From assembly GCF_020857975.1 (NCBI RefSeq), contig NZ_JACWUO010000002.1, positions 186,001 through 250,000 of the forward strand: a DNA stretch of 64,000 bases, in the 5' to 3' direction. This document shows positions 46,340 through 59,711 of this stretch, piece after piece. Under the pieces are notes generated by a model. It did no database searches. It was not told the origin of the DNA and saw only the letters and a list, made by a program, of their open reading frames with translations. Position 1 is the first letter of the stretch. Each line of letters opens with the position of its first letter. Made by a program: the position numbers and the translations under genes. This DNA is from Stenotrophomonas rhizophila. Lineage in GTDB: Bacteria; Pseudomonadota; Gammaproteobacteria; Xanthomonadales; Xanthomonadaceae.

Positions 46340-47002
46340 ATGGTCCGTACCCATCCCCGCGTAGTCCCGCTGCACATCGACGCCTCGCGCGTGCTCGGCA
46401 TGAGCACCGCGCTGGCCCTGCACGTCCTGGCCCTGATGCTGCTGCTGATCCCGGCCGCCTACGTGGCCGCACCGCTGCCGCGCGAACGCACCCAGGTGCG
46501 GATGCTGGTACCGCCCCCGGCAAACCCGCCGGCGCCGCCGGAAATCAAGGAGGAGACGCCCAAGCTGGTGCAGCCGTCGACCACCGTGCCCAAGCCGCAG
46601 GCCGCCCCGCTGCCACCGCCCACGGCCAGTGCCGAGCAGGCCTTCGCGGTGCCGCCGCAGCCGGCGGGCGAAACCCTGGCCCCGACCCTCACCCCGCCCA
46701 GCCCGGCGCCGGCGCCGGCCGGTGCCGGCGCGCAGCTGCAATACCGCAGCGCCCCGCCGCCGGCCTACCCGATCACCGCCCTGCGCGACCATCAGCAGGG
46801 CACCGTATTGCTGCGGGTGCGGGTGGAGCCCGATGGCAAGGCTTCCAGCGTGGTGATCGAACGCAGCAGCGGCTCGCGCGCGCTGGACAACGCCGCCCGC
46901 CAGCAGGTGCTGCGCCACTGGCGGTTCGTGCCGGCCCAGGTCGACGGCCAGACCGTGGCCGCCGATGGGCTGGTGCCGGTGAGCTTCTCGCTGCCGGACT
47001 GA
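46340..47002 (+). CDS. tonB: Energy transducer TonB
   Basis: A 220-residue TonB-type protein that couples the proton motive force to outer-membrane receptors. One transmembrane helix (~25-45, LHVLALMLLLIPAAYV) is followed by a Pro-rich periplasmic spacer (PPPANPPAPPEIKEE) and the C-terminal TonB domain (~130-220, with YPITALRDHQQGTVLLRV and LDNAARQQVLRHWRF). ATG 46340 has AAGGAGA 10 bp upstream. No exbB or exbD is nearby, so partner proteins are encoded elsewhere. It precedes a TonB-dependent receptor, suggesting a dedicated pair. Confidence 0.85.
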   Translation: MVRTHPRVVPLHIDASRVLGMSTALALHVLALMLLLIPAAYVAAPLPRERTQVRMLVPPPANPPAPPEIKEETPKLVQPSTTVPKPQAAPLPPPTASAEQAFAVPPQPAGETLAPTLTPPSPAPAPAGAGAQLQYRSAPPPAYPITALRDHQQGTVLLRVRVEPDGKASSVVIERSSGSRALDNAARQQVLRHWRFVPAQVDGQTVAADGLVPVSFSLPD

Positions 47003-47020
47003 GCGGGGCCCTGACGCATC

Positions 47021-47054
47021 CGGCACGGGGAGCCGATCCTGGCTCTCCGTGCCG
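47021..47054 (+). terminator. Long hairpin after tonB
   Basis: CGGCACGGGGAGCC (47021-47034) pairs with GGCTCTCCGTGCCG (47041-47054), 14 bp with one G-T pair, loop GATCCT. It lies 19 bp past the tonB stop; no T-run follows, so it may only stabilise the mRNA end. The next ~140 bp is AT-richer and holds the receptor promoter region. Confidence 0.6.
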
Positions 47055-47196
47055 TCCGGTGCTGATACACAACGTTACGAATTAAGCAATTTTTCACGGT
47101 TTCGTCACCGGCCGGAAACCTAGATTGTCGCGGTCGCCACTCGTTTTTAGTGCCGATCCATCGTCATCGTTGGTTTTCCCAGTCAGGAGAGAAGCT

Positions 47197-50028
47197 GTGA
47201 AACACCCGATCCAACGGCTCAACAGCAGCCGCAGTACCCTCGCCCATTCCATTTCCACCGTCCTTGCCGGCGGCACCCTGCTGCTGGCCGGCACGCTGGC
47301 CTCCTCGACGGCACTGGCCCAGGAACAAGCGACCAACCTTGACCGGATCACGGTCACCGGCTCCAACATCCCCCGCACCAATACCGAAACCCCGTCCCCG
47401 GTCCAGGTGATCACCCGCCAGGAAATCGACCGCACCGGCAAGAGCACGGTCGCCGAATACCTGCAGACCCTGACCGCCGACGGCTCCGGCTCGATCCCCA
47501 AGACCTTCGGCAACGGCTTTGCCGGCGGCGGCGCCGGCATCTCGCTGCGCGGCCTGGGCGCCGGCTCCACGCTGGTGCTGTTGAACGGCCGCCGCATGGC
47601 CACCTATGGCCTGGCCGATGACGGCCAGAAGGTCTTCACCGACCTGAGCACCATTCCGCTGGATGCGGTCGAGCGCATCGACGTCCTCAAGGACGGCGCC
47701 TCGGCCATCTACGGCTCGGACGCGATCGCCGGCGTGGTCAACATCATCCTGCGCGGCGACTTCCAGGGCGCCATCCTGCGCGGCTCCTACGGCACCTCCG
47801 GCGATGGCGACGGCAATGCCAAGAAGGCCACGCTGACCGCCGGCACCGGCGATCTCAACACCGATGGCTGGAATGCGTTCTTCAGCCTGGACGTGGGCAA
47901 GACCGACGCGATCAAGATCAGCGACCGCAAGAACCGCAAGTGGATCGGCACCGGCGACCTGCGCCCGTGGGGCTATGGCAACAATGCGCAGTTCCTGGGC
48001 GGCGCGTTCCTGTCCGGCCGCACCCGTGGCGGCGTGGGCCCGAACGGCGCGGTGTATGACGACCGCAACGTGGACGAAGACAACCCCGCCTTCCTGGTCG
48101 CGCTGCCCGGCTGCGCCGGCCTGACCACCATCCCCGGCCAGACCGAGGCCACCGCACAGGCGCAGGGCTGCCTGTGGGATCCGAACCAGCTGTACCGCGA
48201 CCTGACCCCGGAAGAGAAGTACGTCAACGTGTTCGGCCGCGCCAGCTTCGCCTTCGGCGAGGGCGGCGAAATCTACACCGAGATCGGCTACTCCAAGAAG
48301 GAAACCACCTTCAGCAATACCCCCTCGGGCGTGTCCGGCGGTTGGGGCTACCCCGGCGGCCCGGTCAATGCCAACAGCGGCGACGGCGCCACCGTGCTCG
48401 GCCCGGACCACCCGGACAATCCGATCCCGGGCCAAGCTTCGCGCCTGCGCTACTCGGCCTGGGATGTCGGTCCGCGCGTGACCAACAATACCAACGAGTT
48501 CAACCGCTTCCTGGTCGGAGTCAAGGGCAACTGGGGCGACTGGAGCTATGACACCGCCTTCCTGCATTCGGGCACCGACCTGGTCAACAAGCGCAGCGGC
48601 TTCCTGAACTATGACGCGGTACGTTGCGCGCTGGGCAACCCGGCCTGCCCGGGCGGGGTATGGCGCATCGGCGACAACGCCGGGCTGAACTCGCAGGCGC
48701 TGTACGACTACATCTCCCCGAACATCAGCGCACGCGCCAAGTCCAGCCTGGACATGTTCGACTTCACCGTGTCGCGCAGCCTGATGGACCTCAAGGGCGG
48801 CCCGCTGGGCCTGGCGCTGGGTACCGAGTGGCGCAAGACCAGCAACAGCCTGACCCCGCAGACCTTCACCGACCAGGGCGACATCATCGGCCTGGGCTAC
48901 TCGGCCTATGACGGCACCCAGAACGTGTACGCCGGCTACGCCGAACTGTCCGCACCGGTACTGGAGCAGTTGGAACTGAGCGCGGCGCTGCGATATGACA
49001 AGTACGAGAGCGGCGAAGGCAAGGCCACCCCGAAGCTGGGCGTGAAGTGGAGCCCGGCCGACTGGGTGGCGCTGCGCGCCAGCTATGCCGAAGGCTTCCG
49101 TGCGCCGAACCCGGCCGAAAACGGCGACGGCGGCCTGGCGGCGTTCTCCAACGCCGCCGATCCGGTCCGCTGCCCCGGCGGCACTCCGGCCCCGGGCGCT
49201 ACCGGTGACGACTGCGGCGCGCTGCCGGTGGCCATCATCACACGCCCCAACAAGGATCTGAAGCCGGAGGAATCCAAGAGCTACTCGTTCGGCGTGGTGT
49301 TGCAGCCCACCTCCACCACCTCGCTGACCGTGGACGCCTGGCAGATCAAGCGCACCAACGAAATCGCCCAGGGCGACACCGGCGAGGCGATCGCCGCAGG
49401 CAACGTGCTGCGCGACAACAACCTGCTCAACGGCGTGCCCGGCACCGGCAGCATCCTGGCGGTGAACACGCAGTACATCAACGCGGCCTCGACCCGGGTC
49501 CGCGGTATCGATACCGATATCCGCCAGACCTTCGACATCGGCCCGGGCCAGCTGCAGATGGACCTGCAGTGGAGCCATGTGCTCAAGTTCGAGCGCACCG
49601 ACGCGGATGTGACCCGCGATTACGCCGGTACCCACGGCAACTGCGATGTCACCAACTGCATCGGCACCCCGAAGGACCGCGTCAACTTCGGCACCACCTG
49701 GAAGCAGGGCAACTGGAGCGTCAGCGGTATCGTCAACTACATCTCCAAGATGGAGAACAAGGACTTCCGCGGCCCGGATGGCGAGTACCAGTTCGCCTAC
49801 GCCGACGGTACCGACGTCACCAAGATCGCCTCGTTCACCACCTTCGACCTGTCCGGCCGCTGGAACGTGACCGAAGCCTTCGAGCTGAACGCCTCGGTGC
49901 AGAACGCGTTCGACCGCATCGCCCCGCTGGATCCGACCACCTACGGTGGCGTGAACTACAACCCGCTGCACTTCAGCGGCGCGATCGGCCGTTACTTCAC
50001 CGTCGGTGCGAAGTACACCTTCAACTGA
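47197..50028 (+). CDS. TonB-dependent receptor
   Basis: A 943-residue outer-membrane receptor. Signal peptide ~1-45 ending LAQ (long, with a polar N-region). The TonB box region is LDRITVTGSNIPR, the plug spans ~50-180 with DGASAIYGSDAIAGVVNIIL, and the beta-barrel extends to a terminal VGAKYTFN. The plug carries ISLRGLGAGSTLVLLNGRR, common to Xanthomonas/Caulobacter-type receptors for sugars or peptides. The start GTG 47197 follows CAGGAGAG; it is the only start with such a site. Substrate is not determinable. tonB lies 194 bp upstream. Confidence 0.9.
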   Translation: MKHPIQRLNSSRSTLAHSISTVLAGGTLLLAGTLASSTALAQEQATNLDRITVTGSNIPRTNTETPSPVQVITRQEIDRTGKSTVAEYLQTLTADGSGSIPKTFGNGFAGGGAGISLRGLGAGSTLVLLNGRRMATYGLADDGQKVFTDLSTIPLDAVERIDVLKDGASAIYGSDAIAGVVNIILRGDFQGAILRGSYGTSGDGDGNAKKATLTAGTGDLNTDGWNAFFSLDVGKTDAIKISDRKNRKWIGTGDLRPWGYGNNAQFLGGAFLSGRTRGGVGPNGAVYDDRNVDEDNPAFLVALPGCAGLTTIPGQTEATAQAQGCLWDPNQLYRDLTPEEKYVNVFGRASFAFGEGGEIYTEIGYSKKETTFSNTPSGVSGGWGYPGGPVNANSGDGATVLGPDHPDNPIPGQASRLRYSAWDVGPRVTNNTNEFNRFLVGVKGNWGDWSYDTAFLHSGTDLVNKRSGFLNYDAVRCALGNPACPGGVWRIGDNAGLNSQALYDYISPNISARAKSSLDMFDFTVSRSLMDLKGGPLGLALGTEWRKTSNSLTPQTFTDQGDIIGLGYSAYDGTQNVYAGYAELSAPVLEQLELSAALRYDKYESGEGKATPKLGVKWSPADWVALRASYAEGFRAPNPAENGDGGLAAFSNAADPVRCPGGTPAPGATGDDCGALPVAIITRPNKDLKPEESKSYSFGVVLQPTSTTSLTVDAWQIKRTNEIAQGDTGEAIAAGNVLRDNNLLNGVPGTGSILAVNTQYINAASTRVRGIDTDIRQTFDIGPGQLQMDLQWSHVLKFERTDADVTRDYAGTHGNCDVTNCIGTPKDRVNFGTTWKQGNWSVSGIVNYISKMENKDFRGPDGEYQFAYADGTDVTKIASFTTFDLSGRWNVTEAFELNASVQNAFDRIAPLDPTTYGGVNYNPLHFSGAIGRYFTVGAKYTFN

Positions 50029-50047
50029 TTTACGCGCAAGCAGTGAT

Positions 50048-50079
50048 AAAGAGCCCGGACGCCGTCCGGGCTCTTTCAT
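50048..50079 (+). terminator. Terminator of the TonB-dependent receptor gene
   Basis: AAAGAGCCCGGAC (50048-50060) pairs perfectly with GTCCGGGCTCTTT (50064-50076), loop GCC, with T-run. It lies 20 bp after the stop. Confidence 0.92.
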
Positions 50080-50174
50080 TTCGACCCCATGCTTCCGGCT
50101 TCAGCGTGCCGGCAACGTGCCGATGTACAGCATCCACGGCCCGGCCAGCCTTGACCATACCGGCACCGGGAACA

Positions 50175-51986
50175 CTACTCGCCGGCGTGGAGCGAACGTT
50201 CGGCCAGCAAAGCCATGATTAACGTGCACAGAAAGGAGGCGCCATTGATGGACATCCACACCGACACCAAAGCCAAAATGTCGAACTGCCGGAAATCGGC
50301 GAAGTAGAACAACACCGCAGCCGACGCGAAATAACCGATCGCGATCAGTGTCTCAACCCGGGATGAGTGCACGGCGCGGGCCAGACTGCTCGACTGTTTG
50401 AACTTGTTGGTCCTGATCCAGGCAAGGTTCGAGCGGAATATCGGAATGACGAACGCCATGATCCCGGTCCAGCGCAGCGCCCCCTTCAACATCAGGGTCA
50501 ACAAATAATCGCGCGCGCTGTCACTGCCCAGTTCCCTCACCCCGATCAGCACCTTGATGTTGGCCACCAGCATCAGCGAAGCGAGCGCCAGCAGCACGCC
50601 GCCAGGTACCGGCAGCAGCCGATCATTGGTCACCGACCAGGCACAGATCGCGATCAGCACCGCATCTGGTACGAAGCCGCCAGCGAAGAACATGTCCTTG
50701 AGAGTGGCATGGAAGCGGAAACTGCGTTGCCAGAGCGTGAGCTGTTCGCCATCGGCCAGGCCGAAGTAGCGACGCCAGTGCATCCGGAACTCCTGGTTGG
50801 CTCCGGCCCACCAGCGAAACTGCTGCTTCTTGATGCCCTCCATCGTCTCCGGGATCAGTCCCCTGCCCCAGGTTTCGGCGAAGACATGGCCTTTGTAACC
50901 GGCCGCGATGATCCGCATCGACATCTCCAGATCCTCGGTAAGACTGTGCTCCGACCAGCCCCCCAGCGCTTCGATCAGCTTGCGCCGGACCAGACACACC
51001 GTCCCCACCAGGTAACCCGCGCCGTATTCGTTGAAGGCCGGATGCACGGTCTTGTGGCCGATCAGATAGTGGTGATACACCGCGGACAGAAAATCGTTGT
51101 CGCGCCACTGGCGATAATCATGGCTGGTCTGCACGAATCCGGTTTGCGGGTCCTCGAACAACGGGGTGAAATGTTTCAGGAAACCGGCATGCACTAGATA
51201 GTCGGCATCGACCAGCGCGATCAGCTCGGCCGCGGGGTCGGTATGCCGCAGCGCAAAATTGATCGCGCCTGCCTTGGCCCCGGTCAGCGGGTCGACATGG
51301 AAGAAGCGGAACCGGTCGCCCAGGCTCGCGCAGTGCGCGGCCACCGGCTGCCACAGTGCGGGGTCTTTGGTGTTGTTGTCGATCACCAGCACCTCCAGAT
51401 CCGGGTAGTCCAGCCGTGCGATCGCATCCAGCGTAGCGATCACCAAAGCAGGAGGTTCCGCATAACAGGGGACGTGGATGGACACCTTTGGCGCGTCCTG
51501 CCGAGCACCCGCCGCGATGGCCTGCTGAGCTGCATGCAGCCGCGGAAAGGCGATCGTGTAGCGGGGCAGGTCCGAGAGCACCGCGCAGACTGTGCCAAAG
51601 ATGGCTACCAGCAACGAAACGGCCATCAGCAGGTAACCACCTGCCACCACCATCACCGGCAGACCGGCATGCGTGAGCAGGCCCGTAAGCAACACCAGCA
51701 CCCCCACCGGCAGACAGAACACGCAGGCCAGGTAGCCAAATCCAAACGTGGTGAGCAGCGGCAGACGCAGGCGTGTGCAGATGGCCAGCAACAGCCCCGA
51801 GGCCAGCGGAAGCACAACGCCATCAAGCCGGCCCGTCACCTGCCAGGTGAGCGCCGCGGCGACGACCGCGCCCACCGCCCAGATGCCGCCCCATATCCCA
51901 TCCTGCGTGGCTGCAAGCCGGTAGCGGGCATAGAGGATGAAGCCACCAACCACATTGAAAAACGCCGAAAAGAATACTGCATCCAT
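50175..51986 (-). CDS. Processive-type family 2 glycosyltransferase, integral membrane
   Basis: A 603-residue inner-membrane glycosyltransferase. The N-terminal part has four helices (~5-20, ~37-50, ~83-105, ~111-137), then a cytoplasmic GT2 domain (~165-400): D in VLVIDNNT (203), DADY (260-263), TED (350-352) and QQFRW (388-392). The C-terminal half has about four more helices. QxxRW marks processive beta-glycan synthases (cellulose, hyaluronan, mannan types), but the sugar is not predictable. No partner genes for polymer export or cyclic-di-GMP (PilZ) are next to it, so it is an orphan. ATG 51986 has only a weak upstream site. Confidence 0.88.
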   Translation of the reverse strand: MDAVFFSAFFNVVGGFILYARYRLAATQDGIWGGIWAVGAVVAAALTWQVTGRLDGVVLPLASGLLLAICTRLRLPLLTTFGFGYLACVFCLPVGVLVLLTGLLTHAGLPVMVVAGGYLLMAVSLLVAIFGTVCAVLSDLPRYTIAFPRLHAAQQAIAAGARQDAPKVSIHVPCYAEPPALVIATLDAIARLDYPDLEVLVIDNNTKDPALWQPVAAHCASLGDRFRFFHVDPLTGAKAGAINFALRHTDPAAELIALVDADYLVHAGFLKHFTPLFEDPQTGFVQTSHDYRQWRDNDFLSAVYHHYLIGHKTVHPAFNEYGAGYLVGTVCLVRRKLIEALGGWSEHSLTEDLEMSMRIIAAGYKGHVFAETWGRGLIPETMEGIKKQQFRWWAGANQEFRMHWRRYFGLADGEQLTLWQRSFRFHATLKDMFFAGGFVPDAVLIAICAWSVTNDRLLPVPGGVLLALASLMLVANIKVLIGVRELGSDSARDYLLTLMLKGALRWTGIMAFVIPIFRSNLAWIRTNKFKQSSSLARAVHSSRVETLIAIGYFASAAVLFYFADFRQFDILALVSVWMSINGASFLCTLIMALLAERSLHAGE

Positions 51987-53250
<1,264 letters not shown>

Positions 53251-53319
53251 GGGGTGCGCATTGTAGCCCGTTTTCCGCAGGATGTAACCCGTTTGGCGAA
53301 GATTCCTTCGGCCGCGCGG

Positions 53320-53790
53320 TCAGGCCCGATGATACGGATGGTTGGCCAGCATCGCCGCGGCGCGGTACAGCTGCTCGGCCACCACCAGCCGCACCAGCAT
53401 GTGCGGCAGCGTCAACGGACCGATCGACCATTTTTCATCGGCCAGGGCCGACACCTCCGGCGAATGCCCTTCCGGGCCGCCGATCAGGAAGGCCAGGTCC
53501 CTGCCCTGCCCGCGCCAGTGTTCCAGCCGCTGCGCCAACTGTTCCGAACTGAGCTGGCGGCCGGGCACATCCAGCGCCACCACGTAGGCGTTCTTCGGCA
53601 GGGCGGCAATCACCCGGCGGCCTTCGTCCTCGGTGGCGCGGCGCGCATCGCGGCCCTTGCCACGCAGGCCCGGCTCGATTTCCACCAGCTCGAACGGCAG
53701 CCAATGCGACAGCCGCTTCTGGTACTCGGCAAATCCCTGCGCCACCCACGACGGGGCGCGCTCACCGGTGGCGATCAACCTGGCCTTCAT
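53320..53790 (-). CDS. rlmH: 23S rRNA (pseudouridine1915-N3)-methyltransferase
   Basis: A 156-residue SPOUT-fold methyltransferase that methylates pseudouridine 1915 in helix 69 of 23S rRNA. The SAM knot includes FLIGGPEGHS, and LTLPHMLVRLVVAEQLYRA forms the C-terminal helix. ATG 53790 (MKARLIATGERAP) is the normal start; the open frame extends eight codons upstream. It lies between rsfS and tRNA-Asn and follows the order rsfS-rlmH common in gammaproteobacteria. A hairpin (ACGGCGCC/GGCGCCGT, 53833-53851) separates it from rsfS. Confidence 0.95.
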   Translation of the reverse strand: MKARLIATGERAPSWVAQGFAEYQKRLSHWLPFELVEIEPGLRGKGRDARRATEDEGRRVIAALPKNAYVVALDVPGRQLSSEQLAQRLEHWRGQGRDLAFLIGGPEGHSPEVSALADEKWSIGPLTLPHMLVRLVVAEQLYRAAAMLANHPYHRA

Positions 53791-53875
53791 CTGCACTCTC
53801 CCGGCATCGGGCACGATGCCGTTGAAATGACAACGGCGCCATCGGCGCCGTCATCGTGACCTGCAACGCCGCCGC

Positions 53876-54313
53876 TCAGCGCGCGTTGTGGTGGTACTCG
53901 TCGTCATCGGCGTCGTCGAGCAGGCTCGGCGGCTGGTCGCCAACGGTCCACAGGCGCTCCAGCGCGTAGAACTCGCGCACGCGCGGCAGCATCACATGCA
54001 CCACCACGTCACCCAGATCGACCAGCACCCATTCGGCTTCGCGCTCGCCTTCCACGCCCAGCGGCATCACGCCCAGCTGCTTGGCGAACTTGACCACTTC
54101 ATCGGCGATCGACTTCACATGGCGGCTGGAGGTGCCCGAGGCGATCACCATGTAATCGGCGACGCTGGACTTGCCGATCACGTCGATCTCGACGAGATCC
54201 TTGGCCTTCAGTTCTTCGGTGGCCTTGCGCACGCACTCCAGCAGCTGCGTGACGGAGGGCGCCGGGTTCGGCATTTGGACCTTGATGGTCTGGGGCTGGG
54301 CTTGGTTGCTCAA
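53876..54313 (-). CDS. rsfS: Ribosome silencing factor RsfS
   Basis: A 145-residue protein that binds L14 and blocks 70S joining under starvation. The RsfS core (~25-125) has the conserved [20 protein letters not shown] and the later [16 protein letters not shown]. The tail is acidic with a His/Asn end. ATG 54313. It belongs to the minus-strand run leuS-lptE-holA-nadD-rsfS-rlmH and lies 58 bp after nadD. Confidence 0.95.
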   Translation of the reverse strand: MSNQAQPQTIKVQMPNPAPSVTQLLECVRKATEELKAKDLVEIDVIGKSSVADYMVIASGTSSRHVKSIADEVVKFAKQLGVMPLGVEGEREAEWVLVDLGDVVVHVMLPRVREFYALERLWTVGDQPPSLLDDADDDEYHHNAR

Positions 54314-54371
54314 AGCGGGTGAACTCGATAAATGTGGGGCTGATTATACGGGCCCGGGGGCCTGCGCGTAT

Positions 54372-55037
54372 TCACGGGCCGGCCGCGCCGTACAGGCCGT
54401 GGTCGGCGATGTAGTCGGCCACCGGTTCGGGCAGCAGGGCCCGCCACGGGCCGCCGATGGCGATCTGCTGGCGGACCTGGCTGGCCGATTCGCCGCGCAG
54501 CGGGGCCTGCAGGCGCAGCAGGCGGCCGGCCGGGGTGCCCAGCAGTTCGCGCTCGTGGCTGGCCCAGCGGCCCTGCAGGGCGGCGGCCAGTTCCGGCGGA
54601 AGGTCCTGTTCCAGCGAGCTGCCCGGGCGGGCGGCGACAATGAAATGGGCCAGCCCGAACAGGGCCTCCCATTCATGCCAGCCGGGCAGGCCGAGCAGGC
54701 TGTCGGCCCCGACCAGCCACGCCAATGGCTGGTGCGGGCCCAGTTCGGCGCGCAGTTCGCGCAGGGTATCCACGCTGTAGGACGGCACCCCGGGCTGGCG
54801 CCGGGCGCGCTCCAGTTCACGGCGGTCCAGCAACAGGCCGGGCTCCTCGCCGATGGCCAGGGCCAGCATCTGCGCGCGCTGTTCGGCGTTGGCGCCGGGT
54901 GCCGGGCGGTGCGGCGGATCGGCGGCGGGCAGCAGCCGCACGGCCACCTGCAGGTGGTCGCGCGCGGCGCGCGCGATCGCCAGATGGCCGCAATGCACCG
55001 GGTCGAAGGTGCCGCCGTAATGGATGCGCAGGCCCAT
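54372..55037 (-). CDS. nadD: Nicotinate-nucleotide adenylyltransferase
   Basis: A 221-residue enzyme that adenylates nicotinate mononucleotide in NAD synthesis. The nucleotidyltransferase motif GGTFDPVHCGHL is at the N-terminus (~8-19), with SxTR-type end motif region SQVRQQIAIG near 180. ATG 55037 opens MGLRIHYGG. It follows holA with 5 bp between stop and start, so they are cotranscribed. Confidence 0.95.
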   Translation of the reverse strand: MGLRIHYGGTFDPVHCGHLAIARAARDHLQVAVRLLPAADPPHRPAPGANAEQRAQMLALAIGEEPGLLLDRRELERARRQPGVPSYSVDTLRELRAELGPHQPLAWLVGADSLLGLPGWHEWEALFGLAHFIVAARPGSSLEQDLPPELAAALQGRWASHERELLGTPAGRLLRLQAPLRGESASQVRQQIAIGGPWRALLPEPVADYIADHGLYGAAGP

Positions 55038-55042
55038 ATCGC

Positions 55043-56080
55043 TCAGGCGCGGGCCAGCAGGCGCACCGCACGGGCTTCGGCCACCGCCACCAGCAGCCGC
55101 TCCAGGCCCAGCCAGGGGTCGCCATCGGCACGGCCCTTGGCCATGCGGTCGACCAGGCCGGCTTCGGCCACGAAACGCTCCCAGCGCTTGGGTTCGGGAT
55201 GGCGCTGCAGGGCGCGCTTGAACGGCGCCTGGCGCGATTCCCAGATGCCGCGGCTCTTCATCTCCGCGCCGAGATTGCCGCCACGCGCCTGGATCCGCGC
55301 CAGCGCGGCGGTGGACAGCAGCTCGCGGATCACCATCGGCATCAACGCCGCCACCGCCTCGCCCTCGCCGCGCAGGCCGGCCAGCATGCGCAGCACCGCC
55401 ACCGGCTGCCCGGAGAAGGTGGCCTCCAGCAGCCGGAACACGTCATAGCGGGCAGCGTCGGCCACCAGCGATTCCATGGTGTCCACATCCAGGGTCTGGC
55501 CGCTGGCCAGCAGCGCCAGTTTGTCGATTTCCTGTGCGGCGGCCAGCAGGTTGCCTTCCACCCGCTCGGCCAGCCGCTGCACCGCGGCCGGGTCGGCGCG
55601 CAGGCCCTGCGTGCGCAGGCGGCGCTCGATCCAGTCCGGCAGTTCGTGCGGCTTGATCGCCCAGGCCACCGACAGCACGCCGACCCGGTTGACCGCCTCG
55701 GCCCACTTGCCCTGGTGGGCCTTGCTCCATTCGTTGCAGGTGATCAGCAGGATCACATCCGGCGCGGGGTCGGCGCAGAACTGGCTGATCACCTCGGCGC
55801 CGTCCTTGCCCGGCTTGCCGCTGGGCAGGCGCAGTTCCATCAGCCGGCGCGGGCTGAACAGGCTGGGCGCGTTGAAACTGGCCTGGACCTGGTTCCAGTC
55901 GAAATCGCGGCCGTCGGCGTCGAACACTTCGCGCTCGTCGATGCCGTCGGCGCGGGCCCGGGCGCGCACCGCATCGGCCGCTTCCAGTACGCGCAGGGTC
56001 TCCGGGCCGGCAATCAGGTACACCGGGGACAGGGCCTGGCTGGCCGGCTGGCTGGCAAGTTGTTCGGGTCGCAGTTCCAT
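55043..56080 (-). CDS. holA: DNA polymerase III subunit delta
   Basis: A 345-residue clamp-loader subunit that opens the beta sliding clamp. The N-terminal AAA+-like domain (VYLIAGPETLRVLEAADAVR) is followed by a helical collar (~215-330). ATG 56080 opens MELRPEQLASQ. Gap to lptE is 29 bp. Position between lptE and nadD is the usual one. Confidence 0.94.
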   Translation of the reverse strand: MELRPEQLASQPASQALSPVYLIAGPETLRVLEAADAVRARARADGIDEREVFDADGRDFDWNQVQASFNAPSLFSPRRLMELRLPSGKPGKDGAEVISQFCADPAPDVILLITCNEWSKAHQGKWAEAVNRVGVLSVAWAIKPHELPDWIERRLRTQGLRADPAAVQRLAERVEGNLLAAAQEIDKLALLASGQTLDVDTMESLVADAARYDVFRLLEATFSGQPVAVLRMLAGLRGEGEAVAALMPMVIRELLSTAALARIQARGGNLGAEMKSRGIWESRQAPFKRALQRHPEPKRWERFVAEAGLVDRMAKGRADGDPWLGLERLLVAVAEARAVRLLARA

Positions 56081-56109
56081 CCTGGCGCGCCGGTCCGCGG
56101 ACGGAGCGG

Positions 56110-56715
56110 TCAGTGCCCCTGCGGCTTGGTCGCCGGCGGTTCGGCCGGCGTCACCGCCGGCACCTCCGGGGTGGCCGGCACGGCGGTGCCGGCCTTGGCC
56201 GGAATCCGCCCATGCTCCATTTCCGCACGCACCACGCTGTCGATGCGGCGCATGATCGAGGCGGACATTTCCCGGCGCAGTTCGTCGGCGAGGATTTCGC
56301 GTTCGGTGGTGGTACCGGTGGCGTCGGTGGGCGGGGACACGTAGTCGCGCGACAGCTCGATCACCTGCTGGGGCACCAGTTCGCTGCCGTCTTCGCGGCG
56401 GAAGATGAAGATCACCGCATAGCGCAGGCTGTATTCCTGCGCGCGGCCCTGCGCATCGATGGCGATCGGCAGGTCGCCCCAGCGTTCGGACAGCACCTGC
56501 AGCTGCGCGGCCGGTTCGCTGCTGTCGGCCTCGGCGATCTGCGCCCCGGAGGACTGCAGGCCCCGGCGCAGCAGCTTGGCCAGTTCACTGTACGGCGCGG
56601 TGGAGACCACCTTCACCGCAGCGGTGTCGGCCGGCAGCATCAACTTGTTGCGCAGATGGAAGCCACACCCGGCAAGGGTCGCGGTCAGGACGAGGGCAAG
56701 CAGGAATCGGGTCAT
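56110..56715 (-). CDS. lptE: LPS-assembly lipoprotein LptE
   Basis: A 201-residue outer-membrane lipoprotein that plugs LptD for LPS insertion. The lipobox LAGCGFHLRN puts Cys at ~15-17, followed by the GFHLR motif of LptE/RlpB. The C-terminus is Pro/Ala/Thr-rich. ATG 56715 (MTRFLLALVL) starts the signal peptide; the frame to 56757 is open but has no signal. It is between leuS and holA as in most gammaproteobacteria. Confidence 0.92.
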   Translation of the reverse strand: MTRFLLALVLTATLAGCGFHLRNKLMLPADTAAVKVVSTAPYSELAKLLRRGLQSSGAQIAEADSSEPAAQLQVLSERWGDLPIAIDAQGRAQEYSLRYAVIFIFRREDGSELVPQQVIELSRDYVSPPTDATGTTTEREILADELRREMSASIMRRIDSVVRAEMEHGRIPAKAGTAVPATPEVPAVTPAEPPATKPQGH

Positions 56716-56789
56716 GGGCACAGTCTGGGGGAGCCGGGCGGGCGCGGCAACAGGCATAGAAGATGCCCGATGCCGCGTGAACGTAACAC

Positions 56790-56842
56790 GTAGAGCGGGG
56801 CTCTGCCCCGCTTTAAAGCAGCCGGGTAGAACCCGGCTCTAC
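56790..56842. repeat. SMAG/GTAG repeat pair in opposite orientation
   Basis: Unit 1: GTAG (56790-56793), AGCGGGGC (56794-56801) / GCCCCGCT (56805-56812). Unit 2: AGCCGGGT (56820-56827) / ACCCGGCT (56831-56838), then CTAC (56839-56842). Two GTAG units face outwards. It sits between leuS and lptE, inside what is otherwise one transcription unit. Confidence 0.75.
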
Positions 56843-56846
56843 GCCG

Positions 56847-59705
<2,859 letters not shown>

Positions 59706-59711
59706 CTACGC

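Noticed and set aside
47164-50079. A 971-codon minus-strand open frame opposite the TonB-dependent receptor.
   Set aside because: Antisense shadow without a recognisable domain; the plus-strand receptor has a signal peptide, plug, barrel and terminator.
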